Positions 34,001-49,000 of a stretch of 64,000 nt of DNA are shown here, one piece after another. The stretch comes from Tubiluchus corallicola. Lineage: Eukaryota; Priapulida; Priapulimorpha; Priapulimorphida; Tubiluchidae. The stretch lies in assembly GCA_030141605.1 (NCBI GenBank), contig JAQGDQ010000063.1:124001-188000 (forward strand), read 5' to 3'. The position numbers were made by a program, and so were the translations under genes. Position 1 is the first letter of the stretch; each line of letters starts with the position of its first letter. The notes beneath the pieces were generated by a model. That model searched no databases. It was not told the origin of the DNA and saw only the letters and a list, made by a program, of their open reading frames with translations.

Positions 34001-37000
34001 GTTTTTCCCTCTCAAAACCGGATTAAATTTGCGATGGATTTGCTGGCAGAAGCTCAGGTTTTTGTACAACATGCACGTATTTGCTGTCGAGCTATTTTGT
34101 GTGACATGGCAGAAACAGCGATTGAGAATAACTAGATTTTTATAAATACTGTAACATAATGATTTAATCACGTAGATACTTGAAGTGTGCCGATCAAGAA
34201 TTTTTGAAACCGATCCGATCCGATACTTCGCTGTAACTTTTTCCCGATCACCCATAGATCAACAGAAAAATTTGTACTATTGACAGGGACTATAAATTAT
34301 TAATCAGAAACATATTAATTGTTAACATATTAAGAAACATAGGAATTGACATTAATATACCACAATAATTTGTTTCTTATTCTTATTCACCACTAGCGGC
34401 AGTTCTTGTCTATATCTATACCTTTTTACGTCTGATTAAACTTATGGTGTTGAATAAAGCCAACATTTTCCCCTATGTCTTTTTAGTTTCTAACATTTCG
34501 GAAACATTTGCAACAGATGACCAGAACGATCCTTTTACTGTATACACGTTTGTTGTCCGTTTCCTTTACAATCACATGACACAAATACGTGCAGGTACAA
34601 CATCTGTTCAAACACACGCATTCATGGCTGTTGTGGAACCGTCGATTTTTTGCAAAAAAAGAAACATGAAATGAAATTCTAGCGTACCTATTTACAACAT
34701 TAGCAATGCGCTTTATCATAAGGAAGAAAGTGTTTTGTAGCGCTAATGAAATTAAGTTTTGCTGCACGCGTATTCTACATTAAGTTTTGTAGGTGAAAGT
34801 CCGACTATCGATGCCAATCAGTCAACCGAGTTTTCCAATCCAATTTCGGTTCGATGCCGTTTGATCACCGATACTTAGTCGGTAAACCTTTAATTGATCC
34901 AATGTAGGCTATATTTATGGTTAGACTCAGCAGAGGGCTTCCTAAAATTTGTGATTAAAAAGAACAACCTTGAAAACGAACAATGCAAAGTCCTGTCTTT
35001 CCAAATCAGTTAAAGTTAGTGAAAAAGCAATTTTGCAATATCAGGTCTGATGATAACGACGACGTTCAGAGTTTGGATTGTGTAAAGCGGCTCAGGCAAA
35101 GCAAAATTCTAAAATTAAGACAGAAGCCATACATACTTTTCTTTCTGTATTTTAAGTAATCTTATTAGTGCTGACTGACAGCTGTGACTGAGACAAGTTC
35201 CGAGAACAGTCAATTTGCCAAATTTAGTTAGTTTATTCATATCATAGCATTGCAAAATGTTTGTGAACTGTAATGTACTTAGAGGATAGGCACTGAACCT
35301 GTTATTATTACACTCCTGGTATAACTTCAAGAGTAGTGTCGATGAATTATAGTATTATTATTCGACATTTTGGTTGGTTGAATTACAAAGCGTAGACCGC
35401 TGTGTTTATAGGAAAGAAAGAGTTGTTGTACATCATCTTAGTGTCAACTGCCAAATGTTGCCAACCACTCTAGTTTGTTTCAATTTTCAGTAAATCCTTT
35501 TGCCTTAATCTTCTCCTTTCAAGCGCCAAATATATTTTCCATAAAGTGCCAAGTTCCACTGTTTTGGGAACATAATTTAAAATTTTCATTTTTTTACAGA
35601 AGTATTTCCAAAGCGCTATCTCTACCTCGATGGTCAGACTTTGGACATCCGCCTGGAAGGAAGCGACCGCGTGTCTCAGACATTGACCAATCACATAACT
35701 AAGATCTTACTAGAAGAGGTACTAGGATATGCGAATGTCACTATCGTTAACGGCACAAACCCTATAAACCCACTGACTGCGATCAACCGAATACTCGGTT
35801 GCAAACCTAGAAGGTAGTTTTTAAGTTCTAATGATAACAGTTACTAGTGAATAAAAGTTGCCACGGTGTTGCCAGATCGCGTGGTAATTTTATTGGTAGT
35901 GTTGTATAAGTTATAAGTTCTATATTTGGTAACCACGTAAGGTCCTACAAGCAGATTAACAAGTGATTGGGAGTACTGTATATTGTCTTAAAAATACTGG
36001 TTGTCATGGGACAAGGGAGCGCAGGACACTCACTGCTGCAATGATATCATTTAATATTATAACAAATAAACAAAATTTTCAAGGAATACATCAATAGAGA
36101 AAAGGTGCAATTGAAATTTTAGTGATTACAGTGCACTTTTGTTCTACGTATTGCTGGCAAAATGCATCGGTAGATCCCAAATTTTAATGCAAATAATTAT
36201 AGAATGTTATAGCTGAATTTCTAAATTAACTTCTTAAACTTAAAATAATTTGTGGATATTTTTAGATGGTTTCCCTGTACTGCACATTTTACACAAATAA
36301 CAGGTAAATCAAAATGTGCAAAAGTGTATTGCTTGCAATCCGCTATATTAACAGCAGTCGTTTGTGTTGACTAGTGTGCGGATCTATCCATAATTACTTC
36401 TGCATCCAGTTTACCTAAAACTTCCCTTTCATTGGATAGCTGCATAATTATGATTCCAAGCTCTACTCAGGCAGCAAATTTCTCAGCCTTGTTTTTATGA
36501 TCTTTAACTTTGAAATTGCCTATAGCATATTGGACTTGAGAAGACAGAGGAACTGGTGGAAATAAAATAAAATTATGTACATAGTAAATGCACTGCAAGT
36601 TCAGCGATATAGCTTAAAAACTGCATGGGATTAAAATACATGGCATTTAGTGATTTTATGCATAATTTTACATGTTCTCATTTCACCAAGAACCAATTGG
36701 CCACTTGCCATCAGGAAGCTGATAACTGGTCAGTCTGCCACTGGACTGAAGTGAGAGTTTTTGTACAGGATTTACAAATCAAACGTGCAGGTCTGTAAAC
36801 TGAAATGTGACCTGCGATTCTAAAAAACCATTATTTTCAGTTGGTATTCTAACTTTAGTTTTTTTCACATTGTCAGATCTCAGTTTACTAATTACAGGTG
36901 ACTGTAACGTCAATTACATCTGATTTGACATATTGATGCTGATTGGTTCTCCACAATTACAAAATGGTCAGGACAGTCTGTCCCTCAAACAAAGTGGTGG

Positions 37001-40000
37001 TTAAACTGTTGACTACAGCAAGCACTTGAAACTACAAATTGGTTAATAAAGGCCAATGGTGGCTGTCTGAACAACTGACATTGATTTGTACAACTATTAT
37101 CTTGATTAGCAAAACACAATCAGTTTTTGTGCGAGGCCTTTAAATTACTAAATGATTTGTGTTCTAGACGTGAGGGTCGATGCCAGCCTTCACAGGCAAT
37201 GTTGGTACCAGACGCTATGGTTAATCTAGAGGCATGGCTAAGTTCTGGGTTTGGTCCGGTCCTCGATAGCTATGTGAAGTCTAAGCGTCTTATAGATTGG
37301 GGAGCACTTGGTCCATCTGGCAGGTATGACACAACTGGTTTCGACTTAGTGAATGTGCGAGAAAGAACGTTGTACTGTTGTTGTTTTACTAGTTACTAGT
37401 TACCTGTATATGCACAATTTACATTGTTGTTCGAAAGTTTTTGTGTGCAAGAGGTTTTAATGCAAAGTGTATCAGTGTCCGTAACGTTGAATTGCACTTG
37501 GTAACTCGCCAACATGGGTGTGGGTAACCCACATGAGTAAGAAAAACTGGGGTGTTTAATAACAGATTTCCTACAAATATGCCATAAATTAGTAGATTTG
37601 TCATTTGGGGATTTCTTTTGTTGTGCTCCTATTCAGAATTGTTCAAACATTATTCTAGATTAAGTGTATACAAATATTCTTTCACAAATAGAGTAGTGTC
37701 TGGAATGATCTTGATTATGACGTGGTTAATGTACCAAACATAGACAGTTTCAACGTCAGACTATCAAACTGCTCCGTTTTAATAATGGCCTGCTGCCATT
37801 ATTTTGTATAAAAAGTATTTTTATAAATGTTCTTAAATAAAATAATTAAAATAGATAAATATTGTATCACAGCATTTCATGTCTCACTGTGTCTCATCAT
37901 TAAATGAACTAATTAAGTCAATAAGAAAGAAGCAAAGACCACTTGTGCTGCCCGTATGCATAATCTTGCCTTCTGTAGTGCATTGCTCATGTTCAACACA
38001 ATGTAAAAGAGTTGCATTATATACACATTATGTATACACTAATTAATGTCAAAGTTTACAAATGTCTATAACGAAGACGAAACTGTATTCAAGTTCAACG
38101 TATTCAGGTTGTTTTGACAATTGATCCTGCATGTGGTATCATTGACGCATATAAATTTTTTAAAATAAAGCATTTTTTGGAAACTAGTGATGCTACTGAG
38201 TATACCTGTGCATGTAAATGACTATTTGTAGCTACGTTAATTTACAACTTTACATTATATTTATTACAGAGGCTTGAATCGCGTGTATAACAATAGAATA
38301 TAGCAGTTAATTCTGTATTAGTTTCTGTTTGAATTGAATTTCCATTCAGTGTTGCTATTTGGACTGAGATATTGTAAGGTTTTGCCATTTTTTTATATTG
38401 CAGTCATGTAGAATTGGATTTCTTGTAATAAATTTCTTTAGATTTGGTTGGTTTGCACTGACTACTGTTGTTGAACGGCTCTGGGCCAACTACGGTTTCA
38501 TTGTTGACCACTGGCGAGCATTGCAAATGGAAGCTGTTGCTAAACGCTTTGATTTGAACATCATGGATGAACCAGAACTGTTGAAGTATGTGAAGCGAAA
38601 AGTTGACATTTGCAGGAAAGGTCCATATCTGTGCAATGAGTACGGGATTTTATTGTCACCAAATTGCACTGGCAGTTCACCGTGTGCTACTTTATTAGTT
38701 GGTCACTCGGGTAAGTTAAGCTATGTATGTGAGTATCCTTAGTAAAAATCTATCCCTCAGCTCAATTTTTGAATCCTTGTGTAAATGATTTTAGGGTCAT
38801 ATACATGCATATTTATTCATGCATTGCATGAAAATCTGTGCAGTTTGGATTATTTCAGATTGTCTAAAAAGTGCAACATATAGTTTTTATGAAGAAATGG
38901 TGTATTAAATTATAAATATTTATTTGTTCTCTTTTTTGCTGTAAGCCTAGGAGCGAGCCTCTATATATCTGAAAAAATAGTAACTTTTTAGTCAGGCTGC
39001 TCAAAAAATAATCTTGTGTTTTGAGGTAAGGAAGACATATTTAATTTTTGCAGACACTGGTGCAGCCATTGTTGCAGAACAGGTCTACCAGCTACAGCTC
39101 AGGGTCAATGTGGCTTGGGTTGGTTCTAACCTGGAAGCCATTGTCAATAGTCGTTCTCTAGCAGGAGAAGCTACGCTGTTCTTTACAATGCAGCCAAGTA
39201 CTTTAACATCCAAGGCTAACTTTACTCGTATAGCATTTCCATACTGTGAAAGTGTGCTTCTGAGCAGTCATTCAGAATACTGTGATTTTGAAGTAAGTAT
39301 TTTTTGTTGAACTTTTTATTGTGCTTGCTAAGCTTTCTTAAGCATCAAAATTCAGAATGTTGTTATAAAAGTTGGACATAAGTGGGGGTAATAAACTAAT
39401 GAGAATGCTGGCATGTCATGTATGAAAACTTTTCCATTGGGCTGTAGAGAGCTGGTTGGCATAGTTTGGGAGAATTTCCTGCCATGATTGACTGATTTTG
39501 AGAGTGTTCTAGATATGAAATAATTTACAAGACGCAGGACTTTTTAAACCCCTTACCGAATAATTAATTCTCAGGGTTGTTTTATTTTCGTACGTTAAAG
39601 TAATATTTAAATGGTAACAAGCATCTATCTGTTTGCGTTTTTGTATCTAACATGTTAATAGCAGATGAATTTATCACACTAATATTTTCATTTAAATAGC
39701 TATTGCATTTTTAAGTATCTTAACTGATTTCTTAACTTAGCAAAGTAGTGCACTAGAACTGTTACCAAATGTGTTATTTGTTGCATGAAACATTGTTTGT
39801 TAGTTCTCACAGGGTACCAATTATCTTCAGGTCCATCAACTGAGCAAGGTGGGTTGGCCTGCTATACAGGCACATACCCCACAAGCTGCTCATCTTTTCC
39901 AACATCTTACTTTCACCAAGTACCAGTACCAGCAGTTGCTGCAGAACTATGACAGTCGGCAGAACTTTTGGCATACTGCCTGTCGTTGGCTGAAGCAGAA

Positions 40001-43000
40001 CCGTGCTATCTGGGAAGCTTGGATACCAACGAACTTAGAGAACAAAACAAAAATATACCTGGGAGGAATGTTTCCCATATCTGGACCTTCGTGGAAGCAA
40101 CCTGGCATTGTGCCTGGTAAGTAAATTTATCTTTTCTACCATGTTTCAAAAACTAATGAAGCTATTTTATCGTAGCAAAATGTTATTTTATTTATGAAGT
40201 AACAACTAGTCACATTTATGCGTATTTGCTTTTTTAGCTGTTCATATGGGATTGGATGCCGTAAACAGTAACACCAAGATCCTTCCTAATCATGAACTGG
40301 CAGTTCTAGTTCATGATAGTCAATGTCAGCCAGATATAGTTATGAAAATATTCATTCGTTACATCACCAACACTACCCACAAAATAGCTGGTATTATTGG
40401 TGAGTAAATTGTGCTGTTAAACAGTCTATTTGTAATAACAGGAGTATTTATTTATGAGATGTTAAAGAACTTTTTTCAGTAAACGATAATGTCACGGGCT
40501 TTTTTGAACTTTTATTGAAATTCGTTACTTTGAATCCATGATAGCGTTTGCCATGCTAGTGGCCTCCCAACTGTCAACTCAAGTCTTTGATGACTTTTAG
40601 TTGCAGGCAGCATTTTAATCTAGCAATTAAAAGCTGATAATTACTGTTTTGAACCTACTACTGCATCTGCTTTTTTTCAAAATACTCTGAAAGAAGGTGC
40701 CCAGTGTGTTAGTCAGCACTGTTAGGCATGCATCTGATATCCACAACTAGCATGTGAATGTGTGGATTATTTTTATCGATTAGTTTGTAGTTGGGATTAC
40801 AAAAGTTTGTGATCTTGCAGCACACTTTTACATGTAGTCATTTGTTCATTATTGTTGTCAAAACTCATAAAACATTTTTGTTTGAACTGACATTTGGTGA
40901 ATAGGCATTTTGTTTAAGGTTATCAGTTTATCTCTTGCAACTGAGAGGTGGGGAAGAATTGCACTTTACTATAGAACAAGATATTTAGTATACTGCATCA
41001 GTAATTTGATCTATAAATGGTTTGTGACTTGCTTACAAAGCACTACTGTTTCCTAGTTTAATTATTTTTACTCTTCAGGTCCAGGCTGTTCTGATACAGT
41101 GGAGCCCATTGCTGGTGTGGCCAAACATTTTAATACTGTGATTATTAGCTATAGTGCTGAGGGTGGTCTCCTAGATCGTGAGAATTATCCGTACTTCTTC
41201 CGCACATTGCCTTTCAACAGTGTTTACAGGTATGCTTGTAAGGGAGTGCAGTTTTATTGCATTAACTTCTTTACTGTTAAAATGACGCTTGTTCAGAGTT
41301 GGTGTAAGTAGTACTGGAAAGGTAAGTCGGTGTAGCTTATTAACACACCTGTCATTGAGTGTTGACTATTTGTGGTGTAAATTATGTGATGTCATGACAA
41401 GTCTGTAATTCTTTTGACTAAATATGATCTAAAGCATGTTTTAATTCTATATGGCAAACAAATTGCAATATATTGTACTGTTGGAATCGTATTCAGTACC
41501 CAATTTTCCTCTTCTATATAGATTTTAAAGATTAGTAATAATTGTGTATTGAATGATACCATATTTTTGCATCATGTTTTCTCCCACACAAAGTAAGATT
41601 AAATGTACCCTTCTCATGAACAAATTGCTTTAAATTTTCATTTGTTTCCATTTCAATCAAAGCATTCAATAGTAGCTAAACTCTATAAATGCTTTTCAAT
41701 TGTTTTTTTCTTTTTTAAGTTTTATTTCAATTGTACCATGTAGATTTAGATGTACAGTTGAATTTAATTTACAGTTGCAAATTTGTTGCACTAATTTCTT
41801 TTTAGTAATCTGTACAAAGCTGAAACGACAAATTTCATGTATATCTTCTGTAGTATATATGACTATTGACCAATAAAGATGTCTATGTCTATCTCCAAGA
41901 CTGCAGAGTTAAGATAGTCAAATTTGCCAAATCTTCTAACTTAAGATAAACACCTCGTTTCACTTCAAGTGTCTAATCTCACACCTTTCATTTTACATGT
42001 TAAAGTAGGCATTTTCAACCTGCCTATTCACCCTTTGCATTTGTATTCTAACCATGCAGCAGTTTTACTTATTGTAGCATTGCCATAGTTGCTTCTGAAA
42101 ATTCATCTACATTTATTCTTGCATGTATTCATTCTTGCATGATTATTTTCATTTGTCATTTTTTTTTCAGTTATGTGTATTTAAAATTGTTCAAACGGCT
42201 AGGATGGAGGCAGATGGCTGCACTAACTGAAGACGGTAACAAATATCCGGAGTACATCAGCCTTCTTGCCACTGTCATGCGTAAAAATGGAATCAACTTA
42301 GTGTTGAATGGAAAGTTCCCACGTACCAAAGGAAAAGCAAACATGTCAACGGTATTGCCTCATTTTATTTTACAACTTTTAATATTGCAACTTGTAAGAG
42401 ATTGAGTGATTGATTGATTGTTTATTGACTAGAAAGAATTACATAATAAAAACGTATTACATAATAAAGAATTACATAATAAAAATAATTACATAAGAAT
42501 TACATTACATACTTTAATTCAGCAAACACTTAAACAAAATACAAGACTAATATATGTACATTGTACATAGCACTTAGGCTGAATATCACAAACACAACTT
42601 CTGGTTGCAACAAAATATCGAAAAATTCTTTTTATTGCTAAATAGGATTTATTATATTAATAATACTCCTTTTGCATAATATTGTATTTAATTGAAAACA
42701 AAACTGATTTCATACTTATCTATGCAAATCTTAAACATGGGGCACTATACTTAAGGAATGTCGCATTCATAGGCATACCTCATCAGATTTGACTATACAC
42801 CTTCAGACATTCAGAGACATACTGAATAGACAGTTTAACATCTGTCTTTTGGAAAATGTCTGCCAACGAGGTAACATTTACTTGCAAAATCATTAATTTG
42901 ATTTTCTGTAAATTCATATTTGCATCAATCTTGTGACTTTGTGTTCATAGGAGTCAATTACAGTAATTACTATGTGTTTATGAAACTTGTTGGTTTTCTG

Positions 43001-46000
43001 CAAAGCTAGTTTCTGTTTTGTAGTTACTGGACACAGTGAAGCAGAAAAACGCACGTATCATCATAGGTGATTTTCCGGAATATGCTGCCCGAGCTATCAT
43101 GTGCGAGGCATTTAAAAAGGTATTACTATTTTGACTTTGATTACTGAAATATTTCTTTCAATATTTGTTTATGGAATAACATATTTTGTTGTTTAGAATT
43201 ACGCTGTTATTGATGTTGTGCATTTCCATTCTTGTGAAATCTGCTGCTTGCTTCTTTTCATATTTGCTGCTCTTCGAATCAATCTACCAAAACTTCTTGT
43301 GCGTCAAACAGCACACAATGACTTATAAGGGTTTTAACTACAATATGACCTGCTTTAAAATAAAAAAAAGTTTAAAAAAGGCTTTGCATGCTTTGTGGCT
43401 TATATTTATTAAATCGTATTATCTTTATTCACAACGAAATTCTGACTTGAAAATGAAAACAATTTCTTTATAATGGTTTTAGACCGTTATTTAGTCGAAT
43501 ACTACAAACTGCTTGTTGCTGCATTATTGCTGATATAGTACACTTATATTTGGTCACTAGGAGAGATTAATCACTTTCGTTGAACTGTTCCTACTTTCTT
43601 TGAACTATAACTACTTTCACTGAACTGTTCCCTACTTTCATTGAACTGTTCTTACATCTGTTGAACTGTTCCCTACTTTCATTGAACTGTTCCTACTTCA
43701 TTGAACTGTTTCCTACTTTCATTGAACTGTTCCTACTTCATGGAACTGTCCCTACTTTCATTGTATTTTTCCGTACTTTCATTGAAGGTTTTTAAAAATT
43801 ATGCCAAGGCTTTTTTATTCGGTAATACGGTTTGCAATGTGATTAACAGATGTACTACACTGATCACATCTAACACGCTTGATGAGTAAGCATGTTAGAT
43901 TTTGTACAGGTACCTTATTTAATGGAAAATTCCTAACACTAGATGTCTCACAAGTCACCATACATTTTACATTTTGTATTTTTTAAAGTGCAAAGCAAAA
44001 TCTTTGAAGATATGTATAGATAAATTAAACTTTTGAGAATTTTTTTAGTTAAATTAGCTGAAAATACTAAAAGAACTACTTCACTACAAGACTTCTATGT
44101 AAGCCACTTTTTTATATCATTTGAACTAATGATTAACACATGTATTTCCAATGTCAACATTTTAAGTGAAATGTTTGTGTAACAATATAATTATTATTTC
44201 AACTTCATGAAGAAGTCTTGATCTTGTTCTAGAAGCTTCTCTTGATGTAGGTTAGCCTCTAAAAAAATCACGAGAGTCAAACCTGTCAGTTCACAGTGTT
44301 TAACTCTAGAGTGGCTCAGTGACCAACACATCAGTTCTGTGGCCTAGCTAATTGGGGAGCAACCACTCCGCCGAGCACATTTTTCAAAAATGGTGTCTTT
44401 TCAAGAAGCTGCCTTGTTGCTTTATTTGACCAACTTGCCTTTCATGTTTTTGAAAATTAATGAGCATGCTTTTACTCATATGTAAAGGTTGACCGATTGA
44501 ACCAAGGATCAAATTGCACCCTATCCAATTATTATAACATATTCCTGCAACGTGCTGATAATGTCTGTTGTGGCATCGGCAAACGTATAATTGTTACGTG
44601 TCGCAGCACGTCTTTGGTATGTGTCATGGTGCCTCTTTTATGTGCCTGCTCCCCCTAACTTTAGAACCCGGCTGTGCCTCTGCATCAGCTGGGTAAGCAA
44701 AATGTTGAGATATTCTCAATTACAGTTGTTCTGTCATACCAGAGTTTTTTTAGATTAGGGAAAATGAAAACTAATAGACTTCATTGGGTATATTGACATG
44801 AGACATTCTATAATTTTGTGTTTTTTTGTTGTGTATTTTACTTTGGAACATTTTGCTTAGCAGTGGCACTTGTCATTGTTTTGTCAGCCATATTGAGCTA
44901 TGTCTTAGAAGTCGAAGTTTGCTTGCAGTAGCATTACTTTTACTTTTGCAGAAAATGACTGGACACGATGGTTATGTTTGGTTCTTGCCACGGTGGTATG
45001 TTACGCGATGGTTTGATACAGACTTATATAACAACATTGAGGGAGGTTTACGTGAGAATGTAAAATGTAATACCACTGAGATACTGTATGCCATGGAAGG
45101 TCACCTAAGTCTCACCCCAGCATTTTTTGATGAGGATTCGACTACAGTGGCTGGACAGATGACCGTCAAGCAGTTTAAAGAAAAGTATCAGAAACTACTC
45201 GATGCTGAGGTACATAGAGATGATTTGCGTATTGTGTCAAGTGTTTGCAATAGTGTAAAGTAGATAGGTGATAGTTGTCATTTGTCATGAAAAATCCAAG
45301 TTATCTGAACAGTAGATATGGATTAATGGGAACTGAATTATCACAGTTGGATTTTCTGGGCAGTTTTACCACGTTTGCTTCTAGTAAACATGTTTACAGC
45401 ATCAGACTTACTAACCGTTTGACTTAAAAATGAGTGTGAAATGTGAAAAAGTTCCTGGCCGCTGCCATGTGACTAAGGGGACAAATTCTGCGCCTGAAAG
45501 TTTTGCTTTTTTGGGTATCAAAATCAAATTATCAAAAAATTAAGACAAAAAATTAAGGTATTTTTTTGGATATTACTGAGCTTTCTTGTGCTATTATTGC
45601 AGTTCACGATGCTTTATATATTAATACGTTCTTTTGTACACATGAAAAGAATCCAAAAATGCTTAATTTTCAATAATTGTAATACCTTTTAGTGTAACAT
45701 ACATTTGTGAGACTCTTAAATGCTACTGTATTATTAACAGTAGTTCTACTAGTTGTGTTGTTGTAGTTACTGATGGCGAAGGAAGCCAGGCCATTTGTAA
45801 ACTTGCGTGTGAAGTGTGTGAAGTTTTGGAATGCATGTTAACCGAAATTTTGTGTTTGTGCTTGTGTAAAGAACTTGAAGTGCATGTGATGTATAACTAA
45901 TGCTTGAGAGTTGGAAAGTCTGCAGCATTTACAATTTTATAGGATGATAACATCAAGGATGAGAGATCAGAAATTCATTTACAGGTGGACTTTTTCTAGA

Positions 46001-49000
46001 AAGTGTAAGAATAGTAAAGCTTGATTTGCCAAATAGTATAGAATGTTTTTGTAAAATTTAGATTAGAGTTAGTTACTAGTTACTGTGTATTCTGTATTAT
46101 TTACAGGATAAAGATTTTGGTAATTACGCTGGAATGGCTTATGATACAGTCTGGGTATATGCATTTGCTTTACATAAGCTTCTGAACCATGATCCTAGCT
46201 CGCTGGAGTCAATAACTAGTGCCAACACAATCAAGTAAATCTAATATTCATCTTATTATTTTATTATCAAGAGTAGCACAATTTGCAAATTCTGGTTGTG
46301 TTGTTTTTTACAATTGGATACATGTACGAGAAATATTAAATTTTGTTAGTAAGAGCAGCTTTTTAAGTTAGATCTAGAATGTAGAAAGAATGACCAAGCA
46401 GTGGGCATCTGCAGAGTGGCATATGTGCAACGATGATGACTTTTATAAAGGATTATTAATTATGATGAGAAGTTATTTTAATGGCTTTTTAAGTGATTTG
46501 TATGTCTATACAACTTGTTTATATTAAGCGATTTTCACTGTTGTAAGTGAAAATAAGAACCTTTCAAATATGCCACAGTTGTGAACTTTGTATAGTACAT
46601 TGATTTACTAATGACAGTAAGCAAAAGAACACATTTGCTGCTTTATCAGAATCTTTTATTTTGCTTTCTTTCATTGTTATCTTATTTGAGTCATTATTTT
46701 TTTGTTAGAAAGTACATGCAATTTCTCGAGGAGACCAACTTTCAAGGCGTGTCCGGACACGTTATGTTCAATGGTCCTAGCCGTGTGGGTAAAATACAGG
46801 TGCTGCAGAATTGGAAGAATAGCAGTGAGCTGATTGGAACGTGAGTTTTCAATCACTATTGAACCGTCACTATTCGGTATTAATTCGCTAACTTCGTATA
46901 GTGGGTATAAAAAGTTGTTTTACTTCCTACTGAAAACAAGTAGCATTTGTTGCACATTGCTATTTTTTCATAACTTATGCACAGTAACGCGTGAGGTATA
47001 CTGTACATCTCTGGAAATTTAAGTTTTTGTTTGCTGTAATTAAACTATTGTTTTTCGTCTGTTGGAGTCAAATATTACATCACAAAAGTGAGTGAGACTC
47101 CTTCCCCTAGCTTAAATGCAATTAGAAAATTTTTAATAACAAACATTTATACATGTTGATCATAACTCGGCAAACTGAATTACTTCGTACTCTCAGTTTA
47201 ATAAATCTGCTTTTAGTTTTTAAAAGGTTAAATATCTTGTTTTTAAAATTTTCGAAAGATTGCTTATTAGCATAGAGGAAATGAGTTTTTGGAAAAACAG
47301 AAACTGAAGTAATTTGAATTGCAGTTAAATGAGTTGAACTATCAAATTGCCAAGCAAATAACTTGTTTTTGACTTTATTTAAATAAAATATGAGAGATGT
47401 TGTTAATAACGATGCATAAACAGTCAATAATGAAATCCAATATTTCTGTCTCAAAATGAAATTGTAGCTGTAACTAAATTAGCCATAATTTTTGAATGTA
47501 GCTTGTTTCTGTATCTAATTAATAGTTTAATAAATTAATGTATTAAATTAAAATTCAAAAGTTTTATATTATCATTGTTGCTCATTAAACTTTAAAACTG
47601 CCATCATGAGTTGACATTGTTATTCGAGCTTTAAAAGATGCCTGGCAATTCTACTGATTTTGCTGCAAATGCACTTTAACATTATTTTGTACTTTTACTC
47701 TGGAATTATTGTATTATGCATGACAATGTTCTGTGCTTGCACAGACATGTAAAACATATCTGTGTTTCCAGGTATCAAATGGATAAAGGTGAGAAGCAGA
47801 ATGGCACTTTGGAGCTGAATGAATCAAATATTGTGTGGTTAACACCTGACGGTACTGTTCCAACAGACGGGATACCTGGTATGTGTTTGTTAACGAGTTT
47901 GAACTAACTGATCTGAAGTAGATTTCATTCGTTCTCTCAAAAATTACCTTTTCGTACTCTACAATAACTCAGCTTCTTACAGTTTGCTGAGACAGTTTAA
48001 TGATTTATGATAGGGATTTGCAGCAGTTGGCAGTTGCTTTAAAATAAAAGCATTTGAATGTAAAATGATTCATAGTTACAAAGATGTGTAACTTCTCATC
48101 AACTGTGCTGTATTGCTTGCACTAATGTTACCTCTTAAAGCTAACGTTTTGCAAGGCTGTCACATTATACAATGTACTTAGTCTTATGTGTCAAATATAC
48201 TATAGCAAGTTTTGTTTTAATTTTATAGAAGGGGAGGTATGCTCTATAGAAGGTTTTCGGGCGGTACTGGGTGTCAGTTGTGATGTAGCTATTCTTATTG
48301 CCAATATACTTGGTATTGGTTCACTAGCTCTAGTCATGTGTGCAGTATTCTTTGTACTTAAGAAAAGGTAAGTGCTAACATTATACGAAAGCAACATTAT
48401 TCTAATCGTTTGCCTTTACATTTTTGTCTTATACTATAGATTTCAATGTAAAGGTGTTTCTTCATATGAACACTAATTCAACAGTTTACTTATTTAATTG
48501 CAGCACTAAGTATGTGATTTAACTGACGCGTTAGACATGAAATTACTTGAATAAACTGACTTTTTACACATTTTGTCAGATATGAGAAGCAGGTACTTGC
48601 TACACAGAACCGTATGAAGGAGCTTGGTCTAATGTCTCCCGATATGCTAGCACTTGATGAATGGGAGATGCCTCGAGATCACGTAGTCATCAATCGAAAA
48701 ATTGGTGAAGGTGCATTTGGCACAGTCTACGGTGGTGAGGCCTACTTTGACCACATCGGCTGGGTGGGTGTGGCTGTGAAAACGCTCAAGATTGGTTCCA
48801 CTGCTGAGGAAAAGGCAAGTTTTGGGAGGGGGAGTGGTGTTATGATTTGTTGATTAGATAAGAAGGATTAAATGAGTAAGATTTAGCACTTTTGTCAACT
48901 TTCAAATACATTCTTCGTTGATTTCTCTGAAGAAATAGTGTTTTCTCATGTTAAAAAATGGTCATATAACTAGAAAAAAAGAATCACCATTGTAGCAACA

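Larger units (their letters stand above)
40041..47878 (+). other. Exons for the GABA-B-like Venus flytrap (ANF_receptor) module
   Basis: Residues about 404-815, end of exon 6 through exon 14. Recognisable GABA-B1-like blocks in order: [11 protein letters not shown] (first strand), [120 protein letters not shown] and [12 protein letters not shown]. The bilobed fold closes on a ligand in relatives (GABA-B, mGluR and Venus kinase receptors). Introns inside the block are mostly short. The module ends before a roughly 35-residue linker (exons 14-15) to the membrane helix. No seven-helix domain follows. Confidence 0.9.

Noticed and set aside
33836-34255. 139-codon minus-strand frame in receptor intron 1
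   Set aside because: No conserved motif, AT-driven composition, and its start lies in CCGATCCGATCCGATAC-type repeat sequence that looks like a transposon end; no splice context.
37127-37167. An earlier start of receptor exon 3 ([10 protein letters not shown] reading)
   Set aside because: The upstream AG would put exon 2 into a frame that hits TAA; the TTCTAG acceptor before 37168 keeps the phase and the family-like reading.
44826-44951. Extension of receptor exon 11 upstream as an in-frame hydrophobic stretch
   Set aside because: It precedes the CTTTTGCAG acceptor and breaks the GABA-B-like continuity from exon 10; it is intron sequence that happens to be open.
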